Positions 53,936 through 63,229 are shown, counted from the first letter of the stretch. The stretch is DNA of 64,000 nt from a bacterium (GCA_023150945.1 JAKLJX010000018.1:1-64000); one strand, 5' to 3'. Program-made: numbers and translations. The notes: generated from the letters alone by a model not told the origin.

Positions 53936-54382
53936 ATGAACAAAACCGAATTCGGCTGGGGCGGCTTTCTGCTGCGCTTTGTGATCGCGTTTGTCCTGGT
54001 GTATGCCACCTACAATCCCGAAGGATTCTCCTACTTTCATTGGGCGATTCAGCCGGTCACCCAAGTGCCGGTGACCACCTTGAGCGCCATCAATCCGCTC
54101 AAGGTGTTGGCGGGCCTCGGCCTGTTTGCTCTGTGGGTGATCTACTTGCAGGCGACGAATCGCGCCCTGGGTTTCAAAGGCGCAGTGCTCGCCGCCGCGC
54201 TGCTGGGCTGTCTCATTTGGGTGTTGATCTACTGGGACGTGTTCACGCCGCGCGGCACGCGCGCCATTTCCCATCTTGTGCTGGTGGTGTTGTCGCTGGT
54301 TTTGGCCATCGGCGTGTCCTGGTCGCATCTCACGCGGCGCTTCACCGGCCAGGTTGACATTGATGAAGTCGGCGGGAAATGA
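53936..54382 (+). CDS. DUF6524-like four-helix membrane protein
   Basis: Protein of 148 residues with four transmembrane helices (FLLRFVIAFVLVYATY, LKVLAGLGLFALWVIYLQA, GAVLAAALLGCLIWVLIYWDV, HLVLVVLSLVLAIGVSWS). The N-terminal RFVIAFVLVYATYNPEGFSYFHW and the spacing match my recollection of DUF6524. GAGG lies 9 nt before the ATG. Function unknown. Confidence 0.75.
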   Translation: MNKTEFGWGGFLLRFVIAFVLVYATYNPEGFSYFHWAIQPVTQVPVTTLSAINPLKVLAGLGLFALWVIYLQATNRALGFKGAVLAAALLGCLIWVLIYWDVFTPRGTRAISHLVLVVLSLVLAIGVSWSHLTRRFTGQVDIDEVGGK

Positions 54383-54449
54383 ATCTGCCTTGGCCCGCAG
54401 AAAGGGTTTTACCGGAACCACCTGGTGCCCGGCGCATGCCGTAGAAATG

Positions 54450-54486
54450 AAAAATCCCAATCACCCTCACGGTGATTGGGATTTTT
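54450..54486. terminator. Bidirectional terminator between convergent genes
   Basis: Perfect 16-bp stem (54450-54465 with 54471-54486), loop CTCAC, with A-run on the left and T-run on the right. It serves the DUF6524-like gene (+) and the DUF937 gene (-). Confidence 0.9.
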
Positions 54487-54508
54487 TGTTTGCAGAAGCA
54501 GGAATGCG

Positions 54509-55102
54509 CTAACGCCGGCCGCCGCCCAGCACTGCGCCCAGCAGATCGCCCAGGCCACCGCCGCCGCCCTGGTTGCTTTGTCCGCCGCCCAGACCACGCA
54601 TGAAGAAATCGGCGACGTCATCGAGAATGTTGCCGTCACCGTCTTGATCGAGCAGCGCAGCCAAGCCCTGCGAGCCGGCACCGCCGGCATCGCGCTTTTG
54701 CGTGAGCAGGCCCAAAACCAGCGGCGCCAGCATGGGGATGATTTTCATCGCGGTTTCCATGTTCAAGCCAAAGCGCTGCGCGATTTGGCCGGCTGCCTGC
54801 ACGCCGGATTCGCCGAGCAAGCCGCCCAGCCGCGGGTCGGCGTTTTGATTGCGCACTTGCATTCCGAACAGCCCACCGATGTCATTGAGCACATCGGGAT
54901 TGCCATACTTGTTGAGAATGTGATCCACCCGCGGTGCGCCGCCGCGTTGCTCCATCTGGCGCTTCAATCCACCCAAAACCAGCGGCACCACTTGCGGCAG
55001 AATCTGTGCGGCGGTGTTGCGATCAATGCCGAGATGCGATGACATTTGCTGCGCCACCTGTGGACCCAGCGCTCCAATGATCTCTTCAACCAAACTTGGC
55101 AT
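54509..55102 (-). CDS. DUF937-family protein
   Basis: Protein of 197 residues with two DUF937-like halves: MSSHLGIDRNTAAQILPQVVPLVLGGLKRQ and IAQRFGLNMETAMKIIPMLAPLVLGLLTQK. Then an EF-hand-like loop DQDGDGNILDDV and a Gly-rich C-terminus. The family (YidB-like) is of unknown function. ATG 55102 (MPSLVEE) has AGGA about 8 nt upstream and is preferred over 55117. Confidence 0.85.
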   Translation of the reverse strand: MPSLVEEIIGALGPQVAQQMSSHLGIDRNTAAQILPQVVPLVLGGLKRQMEQRGGAPRVDHILNKYGNPDVLNDIGGLFGMQVRNQNADPRLGGLLGESGVQAAGQIAQRFGLNMETAMKIIPMLAPLVLGLLTQKRDAGGAGSQGLAALLDQDGDGNILDDVADFFMRGLGGGQSNQGGGGGLGDLLGAVLGGGRR

Positions 55103-55321
55103 GTCCAATCCTTTCAATTCAAATCATAAGAAAAACGATGGGGATTATGCGGTTTCCTCGAGACGCTGATGGGTCAACGGGGACGAGAAGAAACTGAATG
55201 CGCGACGAATCCGCAAATTCTGCATGCAAATCACATTCCATGAGGCCCTTGCCCTCCTGTCTGCCATTGGATTCCGAAACGCTCAGGAGGGCAAAGGCAC
55301 TACCCTGCGCCAGATTCCGGC

Positions 55322-55708
55322 TCAGCGAGCTGCCGCACCCGCGGATTTCTTGGCATAGGCCGAATACAGGCCCCAAGCACCGACGATCAAGTTGATGATG
55401 ATGGCACCCCAACCGTTCGTCAATTGCAGGCCGCCCAGGCTATCGACCTTAAGTATGCCCAACAGGCCGACCAAGCCGTTCAAACCGCCGAGGACTTGAG
55501 CGCCAGTTCGTTGTGTGCTTTCCGTGCCCTTGAAGCCGAGATAACTCAAGGCCGCGCCAGAAATCACGTTAAAAAGGTTGCCTCCTCCGAGGATGTCGCC
55601 AGCTCCTGCTGTTGCCCCCAAGAGTGATCCGACGCCCGGAACAAACTGGCCGAGCAAACCGATGGCCGTTTGCACCAGACCGGCATACTTCGTGAAGTTT
55701 TGAAGCAT
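55322..55708 (-). CDS. Small glycine-rich hydrophobic protein
   Basis: Protein of 128 residues, strongly hydrophobic with Gly/Ala/Leu-rich helices (LVQTAIGLLGQFVPGVGSLLGA, LFNVISGAALSYLGFKG, GWGAIIINLIVGAWGLYSAYA). AGGAGG lies 7 nt before the ATG, a strong SD. It follows the same strand as the DUF937 gene about 220 bp away. A short inverted repeat (TTGCCCTCCTG at 55249 / CAGGAGGGCAA at 55284) lies after it, without a T-run. Family not recognised. Confidence 0.7.
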   Translation of the reverse strand: MLQNFTKYAGLVQTAIGLLGQFVPGVGSLLGATAGAGDILGGGNLFNVISGAALSYLGFKGTESTQRTGAQVLGGLNGLVGLLGILKVDSLGGLQLTNGWGAIIINLIVGAWGLYSAYAKKSAGAAAR

Positions 55709-56157
55709 GACTGTACCTCCTCGTTAGATCAAAGAACAAAGTGAAGTGCGCCTGAGATTTTGCAGGCTTGGCGTTCCCGCGGCAGGGTCAGGAAGGCAAG
55801 ATCGGGCAGAATCAGGCTGTCACAAAATACCAAAATAGGTGAGATTGTCAAGGCGCCAATTTGCGAGCTGTGGCCGCACGGTGGCTGGACCGCAGCGAGC
55901 ATACTCTTGTTTCGCAAAACTGAACTTGCTTTTGGAATGAGAATTTGATATGAACTCGTGGTTGCGCGACATCATAATCGATCGTCACGCACTCTGCCAG
56001 ACTGCAACCGAAGCAACCTGGGGAAAATTTCGCGGGCGCGCCAGTCTTCCCAGAACAATATCCTGCGCCAAATTTCAGACAAGCTGAAACGTGAAGCCCG
56101 CGGACAGCAATAAGCCCGATTCGTACACTGTTATTTCGCACGACGTATCCACCACCA

Positions 56158-56184
56158 CTGTCATTCGGTAGGGATCTTGTGAAG
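56158..56184. repeat. Half-copy of the GTCATTC...TGTGAAG repeat
   Basis: CTGTCATTCGGTAGGGATCT followed by TGTGAAG resembles the left arm at 32637-32665. The partner arm is missing. Confidence 0.5.
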
Positions 56185-56222
56185 ATTTGGGCACACTCCC
56201 GTGCCATTCACCTCAAAAGCTC

Positions 56223-56296
56223 ACCGCCGAGACGCGGAGACCGCGGAGAAGGACTCCCTTGATTTTCAAACTCCGCGCTCCCCGCGTCTTGGCGGT
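56223..56296. repeat. ACCGCCrAGACGCGG interspersed inverted repeat
   Basis: ACCGCCGAGACGCGG (56223-56237) pairs with CCGCGTCTTGGCGGT (56282-56296) with one mismatch, and inside CGCGGAG (56242-56248) pairs with CTCCGCG (56271-56277). This CACCGCnnAGACGCnGAG form is a very widespread intergenic repeat. Confidence 0.75.
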
Positions 56297-56505
56297 TCAG
56301 AGATGTACTTTGTGGTTAAGAATTTTTCGGAATTTTGTTCTGACTGCGAGCGCCTGATGGCCATAACACTCCAGCTACTGCCACTTGAATTCACGAAATG
56401 GCTGTGCAGTCGCAACAAGTGCGGCATGCCGGTGCGGCCGTCGCAAATTGTGGTCGCCAGCCGCCGGCGCCGCTCGCGGGAAGTGAACTCCGCAGGAACC
56501 GGGCT

Positions 56506-59500
56506 GTGAATCTCGCTACCGCATCTTTGCTCAGCAACATCCGGCGACGTTGGCGCCGCTCGCCGCGGCTGCCGTTGGCGGCGGCGGCGGTGATTTGGCT
56601 GTCGCATGCTTTCTATCACACCGCTGCTTCTCCTTTCCCCTTGCAGCGCGAGGGCGTTGTTGCCTTGCTCAGCAAGACCCCCTTCGATTTCTACCAACTC
56701 GATTTGCAGCGGCGCCTGGCGGCATACGGCGCGCAGGGCCGGGTCGATTCCATCCGCCAGGTCGTGCAGCAATATCCCTATCATGCCGGCGTCATCTTTC
56801 ACAACTTCCTCGAACGCAGCCTGTTTCTCACGTTCAATCAGCAGCCGGATTCCGCACGTTTGTTGGCAGCCGTTGCCCGCACTCTCGCCCAGGATCTGGC
56901 AGAGGTTCAAAGCGACAGCTTTTTCCAGCAGCGCTACGCGCGGCTGACGTCTTTGCAGCTTTCCCGCCCCACGGCGTTGCACGCCTGGGTGGCGGCGCAA
57001 GCCGTGTTCATGCGCGGCATCCGCCTGGATTCCACCAACGTTCCGTTCAATCTCCAGTGCCTGAATTACGCCCACACCCGTTTCCAGCGCCTCGATGATC
57101 ACAAACAGGCGGCAGACAACCTGTGGTGGCTCTGCACTTACTATTTTCGCGTCATTCATGATGACGACCAGGCGCTGGCGATTGCGCACCAATGGCTTGC
57201 GCTGAGCCGCGCCATCGGCTATCGCGACGGCGAACTTCAGGCGGCCATGCTGCTGGCGGAGATCTATGACGCCCGCCAGGCAGCGGATTCCGCCAACGCC
57301 TGCTTCAATCTCGCGGCCGCACGCGCGCAACAGCTCGGCAATCCTTATGCGCTGGCGCGACTGCTGGATATTCGTGTTCTGCAGGCCATCGAGCGCAGTA
57401 AATTTCCCGAGGCCATCGCGCTGCTGCATCGCCTGCTGCAGTTCTCGCGGGAGATCAACTTCCGCGCGCTGGAGGGCATCACCCATGCCTCGGCTGCCCG
57501 CGTGTATCACCTGCTCGCGGATTATGACCAGGCGCTGGCGCATCTCGATTCCAGCATCGTGCGCGTGCGGCAATTGAATCATCGCGTGGATTTGCCGCCC
57601 TTGCTGCTGCACCAGGCTGACATTCTTGTGGAACTGGGTGAATGGCAACGCGCGCTCGCGCTGGCCGATTCGGCGTTGCGCATGTATCAGGCGCAAGACC
57701 ACGTCTATGAGGTGGCCAGAACCCACGGCTTGATCGGCTTGATTCATCTGGGCCAGCGGGATTTCAAACGCGCCCGCGCCGCGCAAGAGCGCGGACTGAG
57801 CCTGCTGGCGGAGAGGAAGGCAGCCGAGGTGAAGATGGAGCTGTGCAACAATCACGGTGAGATTGCCCTGCAGCAAGAGAGAGCCGCGGAGGCCAAGCAA
57901 GCGTTTGCCGAGGCGGAAGGACTTTGGGAATCCCCGCGTGGTGATCGCGAATTGTCACGCGCGCGGCTGGGCCTGGGCCAGGCTGCGCTTGCCATGCGTG
58001 AATATGGCCAAGCCCGGCAGCTTTTCGAACAAGAACTCGCCCGTAGCGAGGCCGGACAGCAGCGCGATTTGGTGTGGAAATGCCACCTCGGGCTGGCACG
58101 GGCATACGAAGGTCTGCAGGAAGTCGAGGCGGCGCAGAATCATTACAGCCAGGCCAGCACGGCGCTCGAAAAGATCCGTGACACTGTCGGCCGCATGGAT
58201 TTCAACATGAGCTACTTCAGCACGGTTCAGGAGGTTTTCGACTCCGCGATTTTCTTTGCGTTGACGGTGGCGCAAGATCGCGGTATGGCGCTGGCGTTCA
58301 TGGAAAAAGCGCGTGCTCGCAACATCGTTGATTTGCTGCGCCGGCAGCAGGTGCAGACCAGCATGCCCGCCGGCGTCACCACTGCGCCGCGCGATTCCGC
58401 GCTCGTCATTTTGCAACCAAATCCCGCTGCACTGCAGCAGTTGCTCGATGATTCGACGGTGGTGGTGGCTTATCGCGTGATGCGCCGCCACTTGATCATC
58501 GCAGCGCTGGACCGGACCAGTTATGACATCGAATATCTGCCGCTGGATCAAACCGCGTTGCGCGAAGCAGTGCAACGATTCCGTTGCATTCTTGGCGTGG
58601 AAGATCTGAGGGATTTTCGCCAGCGCAGGCAGCGGGATCCGCACTCTCTCTGGCAGGAGACACGGCGGGCAGGCGAGGCTTTGTACCGCCAGCTTGTTGC
58701 ACCCGTCGCCGGCCGCCTCACGCAGGCGCGCACGGTTTACTTCATTCCTGATGATGTGCTGTACTATCTGCCCTTTGCCGCGCTGGCGGAAGGGCAGGAG
58801 GGCCGTTTCCTGATTGAGAAGCATGCCCTCGCCTATGCGCCGAGTTTCACCGCCCTGCAGCTCATTTTGCAGCGTACTCAGCCGTTTGCCTTGCAGGCGA
58901 CGGATTCGCTGCTGGCGCTCGCGTTGCGCTCGCGCACCATTCCCTTTGCGGCGCAGGAAGTCGACACGGTTGCGCGCTTCTTCCCAAACGCCCATTCCCA
59001 AATCAGCGAACGTTGGACGCGGCCTGCGCTGGCCACGCGCCTCCACGGCTTTCGCGGAATTGCGCATCTTGCGGTGCATGCCGACGTGGATGACAGCCAG
59101 CCGCTGCAATCCTATCTGCTGCTGGATGAACGCCACCGCAGCCTCGTCGCCGCGCGCCGCAATGCGGGCGGGGAAATCGCGCGGGCATTCCGCCGCGACC
59201 GCCGTCTCCCCATTTCTGATGACGACACGCTCCACGTCCTGCGCGCGGCTGAGGTGCTCAACCTCGACGGTGCTGGCCTCAAGTTGGTGGTGCTTTCCGC
59301 CTGCAACACGGCACTGGGGCGGCACCTCAGCGGCGAAGGCATGATGGGATTGACGCAGGCATTTCTGTGCGCTGGCACGCAACGGCTGCTGACCACGCTG
59401 TGGCAGGTTGATGATCAAAGCACGTATGAATTGATGCCGCGATTTTACCGCCCGCTGGCGCGAGGCGTGACGCCGGCGCGGGCGCTGCAGGCCGCCCAGA

Positions 59501-59589
59501 TCGAAACCATTCGCAAATTGGAAAAAGAAGCCGGCTATGCTTTGCCGTACTTTTGGGCCGCCTTTGTCTTAACCGGCCGCGCGGATTGA
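56506..59589 (+). CDS. TPR-CHAT protein (caspase-like protease domain)
   Basis: Protein of about 1027 residues. A basic N-terminus and one hydrophobic helix (LPLAAAAVIWLSHAFYH) suggest a membrane anchor or signal. Many TPR-like helical repeats follow (about 150-600, e.g. ADYDQALAHLDSSI, GEWQRALALADSAL, YGQARQLFEQELA). The C-terminal CHAT domain (about 720-1025) has YFIPDDVLYYLPFAAL, catalytic His in IAHLAVHADVDD and catalytic Cys in VVLSACNTALG, then GEGMMGLTQAFLCAG. CHAT proteins are caspase/separase-like cysteine proteases or scaffolds. GTG 56506 has AGGA 8 nt upstream; the frame runs open to 56398. A 142-residue membrane protein follows 186 bp downstream. Confidence 0.85.
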   Translation: MNLATASLLSNIRRRWRRSPRLPLAAAAVIWLSHAFYHTAASPFPLQREGVVALLSKTPFDFYQLDLQRRLAAYGAQGRVDSIRQVVQQYPYHAGVIFHNFLERSLFLTFNQQPDSARLLAAVARTLAQDLAEVQSDSFFQQRYARLTSLQLSRPTALHAWVAAQAVFMRGIRLDSTNVPFNLQCLNYAHTRFQRLDDHKQAADNLWWLCTYYFRVIHDDDQALAIAHQWLALSRAIGYRDGELQAAMLLAEIYDARQAADSANACFNLAAARAQQLGNPYALARLLDIRVLQAIERSKFPEAIALLHRLLQFSREINFRALEGITHASAARVYHLLADYDQALAHLDSSIVRVRQLNHRVDLPPLLLHQADILVELGEWQRALALADSALRMYQAQDHVYEVARTHGLIGLIHLGQRDFKRARAAQERGLSLLAERKAAEVKMELCNNHGEIALQQERAAEAKQAFAEAEGLWESPRGDRELSRARLGLGQAALAMREYGQARQLFEQELARSEAGQQRDLVWKCHLGLARAYEGLQEVEAAQNHYSQASTALEKIRDTVGRMDFNMSYFSTVQEVFDSAIFFALTVAQDRGMALAFMEKARARNIVDLLRRQQVQTSMPAGVTTAPRDSALVILQPNPAALQQLLDDSTVVVAYRVMRRHLIIAALDRTSYDIEYLPLDQTALREAVQRFRCILGVEDLRDFRQRRQRDPHSLWQETRRAGEALYRQLVAPVAGRLTQARTVYFIPDDVLYYLPFAALAEGQEGRFLIEKHALAYAPSFTALQLILQRTQPFALQATDSLLALALRSRTIPFAAQEVDTVARFFPNAHSQISERWTRPALATRLHGFRGIAHLAVHADVDDSQPLQSYLLLDERHRSLVAARRNAGGEIARAFRRDRRLPISDDDTLHVLRAAEVLNLDGAGLKLVVLSACNTALGRHLSGEGMMGLTQAFLCAGTQRLLTTLWQVDDQSTYELMPRFYRPLARGVTPARALQAAQIETIRKLEKEAGYALPYFWAAFVLTGRAD

Positions 59590-59775
59590 GCTGCGCGGCA
59601 GCCGGCATAACTGCAACCTCGCTTTGGCCGGAGGCCTCGGCGCCGGGCGTCACCACTGCGGCAGGTTTGAGCTGAATCTTGCGACGAGGTCTCCCGCCGG
59701 GCGAGGAGTAGAGATGGGCAAATAGGTGTTGCTGTCTAAACCTCAATCCCAATAACTCAATTCAGGGGAGCCAGT

Positions 59776-60204
59776 ATGAATCAGGGAAAGAAGGAAGAAC
59801 ACATCGGCTATTGGATTCGCATCCAATCCAAGCCGGCCGGCGCGCAGGCGGAAGAGCAGCGCAAGCTGAACTTCATCAATTATGTCATTCATTTCCTGCA
59901 AAATCGTTGGCCGTGCCCGCCCTATTGCCTGGATGCCAGCGGCGTCGGCCAGGCATTCACTTTGAGCACGCCGATGCTCACGTTTTTCTTTGTGCTGGTG
60001 GGATGGTTGGTCCTGGCGAATCAAGCCGAGGTGAACTGGCTGAAGCTGATCATTTGGTCGCTGGCGGGCGGCGCGGTTGCGGGCTTTCTCATCGGCTATG
60101 TTTTCGCCTGGAAATTCAATCGAACGATTCGCGGTAATCACATCGGTATCGATCGCAATGAACTCAAGGTGCTCATCCGCGAGGTGCAATCTGAATCACG
60201 GTGA
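59776..60204 (+). CDS. Two-helix membrane protein of unknown function
   Basis: Protein of 142 residues. A cytosolic N-terminal part of about 60 residues with the Cys-containing WPCPPYCLDASG is followed by two helices (MLTFFFVLVGWLVLA and IIWSLAGGAVAGFLIGYVFAW) and a charged C-tail. GGGGAG lies before the ATG. No family recognised. It follows the CHAT gene on the same strand and ends at a strong terminator. Confidence 0.7.
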   Translation: MNQGKKEEHIGYWIRIQSKPAGAQAEEQRKLNFINYVIHFLQNRWPCPPYCLDASGVGQAFTLSTPMLTFFFVLVGWLVLANQAEVNWLKLIIWSLAGGAVAGFLIGYVFAWKFNRTIRGNHIGIDRNELKVLIREVQSESR

Positions 60205-60226
60205 TCAACGAGCCGGCTTGCAATGG

Positions 60227-60252
60227 AAATGCCCCGGAATTCCGGGGCATTT
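60227..60252. terminator. Palindromic bidirectional terminator
   Basis: A perfect 26-nt palindrome centred on GGAATTCC, AAAT on the left and ATTT on the right, between a + gene and a convergent - gene. Confidence 0.82.
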
Positions 60253-60300
60253 CTGTTCTGCCAGAGCCGCGTGCACTCAACCCACGCTCACTTGCGAGCT

Positions 60301-60744
60301 TCAGTTCTCAACATAACCAGTGTCCCAATGCCGGTGGCGATTGTGGGCTCGTAAATCCACCCCAAAATCCACGGCAGCTTTCAAAGCCATCAGGACGGAA
60401 ACCCAGCCTGCGATTACCTCCACCCGATCCTCAACGCGCACGCCAGTATCGGTCAAAGTCAAATCGGTGCCGCCCTGGCCATCTTCTGCCAAGGTGAAAG
60501 TGGCGATTGAACCTCCGTAATAATGCACCGAGTAGCGCGAACAGGGAATGGCTTCCAAAACGCGAGCGTCCCACCGGATGTTGTTGGGGAATACGAAGTG
60601 AATGACCCCGGCCTGTTCCACGGCAGACTCCGCCCAAAAAGTCGCCCGCCCAACGTCGGTGGACAACGCTTGATAGACTTTGGCGATCGGCGATCGCAGA
60701 TGCAGCCGCCAGCAAATAAGAGAGGGATCGTCTTGAAAGCTCAT
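60301..60744 (-). CDS. SRPBCC (START/Bet v1-like) protein
   Basis: Protein of 147 residues with the SRPBCC/AHSA1 layout: an N-terminal strand and helix (HLRSPIAKVYQALSTDVGRATFWAES), strands HFVFPNNIRWDARVLE, SRYSVHYYGGSIATFTL, GTDLTLTDTGV, and a long C-terminal helix (VIAGWVSVLMALKAAVDFGVDLR). It would bind a small hydrophobic ligand; ligand unknown. It starts 27 bp after mnmA on the same strand. Confidence 0.8.
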   Translation of the reverse strand: MSFQDDPSLICWRLHLRSPIAKVYQALSTDVGRATFWAESAVEQAGVIHFVFPNNIRWDARVLEAIPCSRYSVHYYGGSIATFTLAEDGQGGTDLTLTDTGVRVEDRVEVIAGWVSVLMALKAAVDFGVDLRAHNRHRHWDTGYVEN

Positions 60745-60771
60745 TGGAGGGCAAGTCCGTGCGGTGCAAGT

Positions 60772-61968
60772 TCAAGGTTCGTTTGCCTGCGCATGGAACG
60801 GTGGCGTGGAATGTCCCACACGGGCGACGGTATCGATCACACCGCCGCCGATGACAATATCGCCATCATAGAACACGGCAGACTGTCCGGGCGTGATCGC
60901 GCGCTGCGGCGAGACAAACCGGACTCGCACGGCATGCTCGGCCGCATCTGACAGCAGCGCTGCCGCGCCGGGATCGCGGTAGCGGATCTTGCATGCCACC
61001 TCGCGACCGTCGGGCGGGCAAAACTCAGCGATCCAGTTCACAGAGGTGACGGTGAATTCATCCTGCAGCAAATCTTCCTCATCACTGATCGTGATTGCGT
61101 TGGTTTGTGTATCGATCCGGCTCACGAACACCGGCCGTCCCAATGCCAAACCCAGGCCTTTGCGCTGGCCGATCGTGTAGAACGGCACGCCCTCGTGTGT
61201 GCCGAGGGGATTGCCAGCGGCATCGCGGAACATGCCCGTGCTCGCCTGCCTGCCTTCTGCAGGCACACTTTCGCGCAGAAAGCGGCGGTAATCATTGTCA
61301 GGAATGAAGCAGATTTCCTGGCTCTCCTTCTTCCGGGCCGTTTTCAAACCCAGGCTGTGCGCGATGCTTCTGACTTCCGGCTTGGCGAGTTCGCCCAGCG
61401 GAAAAATGGTCCGGCTGAGCGCGTTTTGGCGCACGCCCCACAGCGCGTAGCTTTGGTCCTTGTTTTGATCCACCGCGCGCCGCAACTCCCATCTGTTGGT
61501 GGAGGAGTTGTAGGTGATGCGGGCATAGTGGCCAGTGGCGAGCAGGTCAGCGCCGATGGCTTCAGCCTGCTGCAGCAGCGCGCCCCACTTGACGTAGGTA
61601 TTGCAGCGCACGCAGGGATTGGGTGTCCGCCCGGAGAAGTATTCGGAGATGAAGTTCTGCTGCACGCTGCGCTGAAACACTTCTTTTAGATCCAGCACGT
61701 AATGCGGCACGCCCAGCTTGTGACATACCGCGCGCGCATCAGCCATCGTGTCAATCGAACAGCAACCGCTCTCGAGATTGACGTTGCCGCCGCTGGCGTG
61801 ATAGTCCCACAGATTCAGGGTAATGCCGATCACGCGATAGCCATGCTCGTGCAAGAGCGCGGCCGCAACCGAGCTATCGACGCCGCCACTCATCGCAACA
61901 ACGACGGTGGCGCCGTTGCCCGGCGCAATGGCGGCCTTGGCATGAAGATCGATTTGTGTCTTCACCAT
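60772..61968 (-). CDS. mnmA: MnmA, tRNA 2-thiouridine(34) synthase
   Basis: Protein of 398 residues. It thiolates U34 of Lys, Glu and Gln tRNAs. PP-loop VAMSGGVDSSVAAALL near residue 22, PNPCVRCN with a catalytic Cys, LATGHYARI, KDQSYAL (ATP/tRNA contact), KKESQEICFI with the second Cys, and the C-terminal beta-barrel (GQRKGLGLA, PGQSAVFYDGDIVIGGG). ATG 61968 gives the normal N-terminus. It starts 61 bp after the cysteine desulfurase gene, its likely sulfur donor. Confidence 0.95.
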   Translation of the reverse strand: MVKTQIDLHAKAAIAPGNGATVVVAMSGGVDSSVAAALLHEHGYRVIGITLNLWDYHASGGNVNLESGCCSIDTMADARAVCHKLGVPHYVLDLKEVFQRSVQQNFISEYFSGRTPNPCVRCNTYVKWGALLQQAEAIGADLLATGHYARITYNSSTNRWELRRAVDQNKDQSYALWGVRQNALSRTIFPLGELAKPEVRSIAHSLGLKTARKKESQEICFIPDNDYRRFLRESVPAEGRQASTGMFRDAAGNPLGTHEGVPFYTIGQRKGLGLALGRPVFVSRIDTQTNAITISDEEDLLQDEFTVTSVNWIAEFCPPDGREVACKIRYRDPGAAALLSDAAEHAVRVRFVSPQRAITPGQSAVFYDGDIVIGGGVIDTVARVGHSTPPFHAQANEP

Positions 61969-62029
61969 GTGACTGCGTTTGGTCGTTTTTTGTTGAAGTA
62001 AGCGTGAACTGTGATGGGAGACAGTCGCC

Positions 62030-63229
62030 TCATGATGGCATTGTCGGATCGCTCCCGCTGGGCCGCGCGGCCTCTGGACGATGAAGCGGACGCTCGCGCA
62101 GGCGGCGCTGCAGAATTTGCTGCAATGCTTCCAGCGTGCGGTCAAGCTCTGCTTCGGTCGTCATTCGCCCCAGGCTGAATCGAATCGCCGAGTTCACGCG
62201 CTCCGGACTCAGCTTCAGCGCGCGCAACACGTGGCTGGGCTCTACGCTGCCGGAGCTGCAGGCGGAGCCGTTGCTCACGGCGATGCCCTGCAGATCCAGG
62301 CTCATGACCATCGCCAGGCTGTCCATTCCTGGAAATGATATGTTCAGGATGCCGGGCAGCCGGTCGTGCGCAGGGCTGTTGCGCACGGCCTTGGGATAGA
62401 TTGTTTGCAGCCTTTGCAAGAAAGTCTCTGCCAGCGCCTGCAACCGTCGCTGCTCTTGTTGGCGCACGGCCAACATCATCTCTGTGGCCTTGCCGAAGCC
62501 AACTATGGCGGCGACATTTTCCGTCCCGGCGCGGCGTTCACGCTCCTGCTTGCCGCCGAGGAGCAGCGGCGCCAGCCTCACCCCGCGCCGAAGGTACAGC
62601 GCGCCGATGCCTTTCGGGCCATAGATCTTGTGGGCGGAAATGCTCAACAACGTCACCGGCGTGTTGCGAAGATCGATCGGCAGTTTGCCAAAGGTTTGCA
62701 CGGCATCTGAATGAAATGCCAGCCGTCGTTCTGCCGCCAATTCGGCGATTTCTTGAATCGGGTTGATCGTTCCGATTTCGTTGTTCGCGTGCATGATGGC
62801 AAGCAGCACCGTCTCCGGCCGCAGCGCGCGCCGCACCGTGTCCGTGGTAATGCGGCCCTCGGCGTCCGGTTCGAGGTAGGAGATTTTCCAACCTCGCCGC
62901 TCCAACTCACGGAACACCATCAACACGCTGGGATGTTCGACGCGGCTGGTCACGATATGTTGTGGGGCCGCGCAGGTTTGCACGATTCCCAGAATGGCCA
63001 GATTGTTGGATTCCGTTCCACCACTGGTGAAGACGATTTCCTGGGGCTGGGCGCCCAGGCCCGCTGCAATTCTTTCCCGCGCCTCATCGATCGCCACTTT
63101 GGCATCCCGGCCAAAACTGTGAATACTCGAGGGGTTGCCGAAATGGGCGGTAAGATAGGGCTGCATTCCAGCCAGGACCTCTGCGGCCAGGGGCGTGGTT
63201 GCGCTATAATCCAAATAGATTCGATTCAT
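62030..63229 (-). CDS. iscS: Cysteine desulfurase (IscS/NifS family)
   Basis: PLP enzyme of 399 residues releasing sulfur from cysteine onto an active-site Cys. Landmarks: IYLDYSATTPL start, FTSGGTESNNLAI, HANNEIGTINPI, SAHKIYGPKGIGALYL with the Schiff-base Lys, and SNGSACSSGSVEPSHVLRAL with the catalytic Cys loop. ATG 63229 gives the family N-terminus; the frame extends 28 codons further. With mnmA directly downstream it likely feeds tRNA thiolation and probably Fe-S assembly; no IscU or IscR gene is in the window, so nifS/sufS-type assignments are not excluded. Confidence 0.93.
   Translation of the reverse strand: MNRIYLDYSATTPLAAEVLAGMQPYLTAHFGNPSSIHSFGRDAKVAIDEARERIAAGLGAQPQEIVFTSGGTESNNLAILGIVQTCAAPQHIVTSRVEHPSVLMVFRELERRGWKISYLEPDAEGRITTDTVRRALRPETVLLAIMHANNEIGTINPIQEIAELAAERRLAFHSDAVQTFGKLPIDLRNTPVTLLSISAHKIYGPKGIGALYLRRGVRLAPLLLGGKQERERRAGTENVAAIVGFGKATEMMLAVRQQEQRRLQALAETFLQRLQTIYPKAVRNSPAHDRLPGILNISFPGMDSLAMVMSLDLQGIAVSNGSACSSGSVEPSHVLRALKLSPERVNSAIRFSLGRMTTEAELDRTLEALQQILQRRLRERPLHRPEAARPSGSDPTMPS

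Larger units (their letters stand above)
55709..56505. other. 797-bp intergenic region
   Basis: No supported gene. It contains a half-copy of the GTCATTC...TGTGAAG repeat (56158-56184) and a larger interspersed repeat (56223-56296). A 119-codon minus-strand frame over 55848-56207 has no SD or pattern. Confidence 0.5.

Noticed and set aside
55848..56207. 119-codon minus-strand frame in a gap
   Set aside because: No SD, no homology pattern, and it runs through a dispersed repeat.
56266..57900. 544-codon minus-strand open frame (and another at 57955-59418)
   Set aside because: Antisense to the TPR-CHAT gene; the sense strand carries clear TPR and CHAT motifs.
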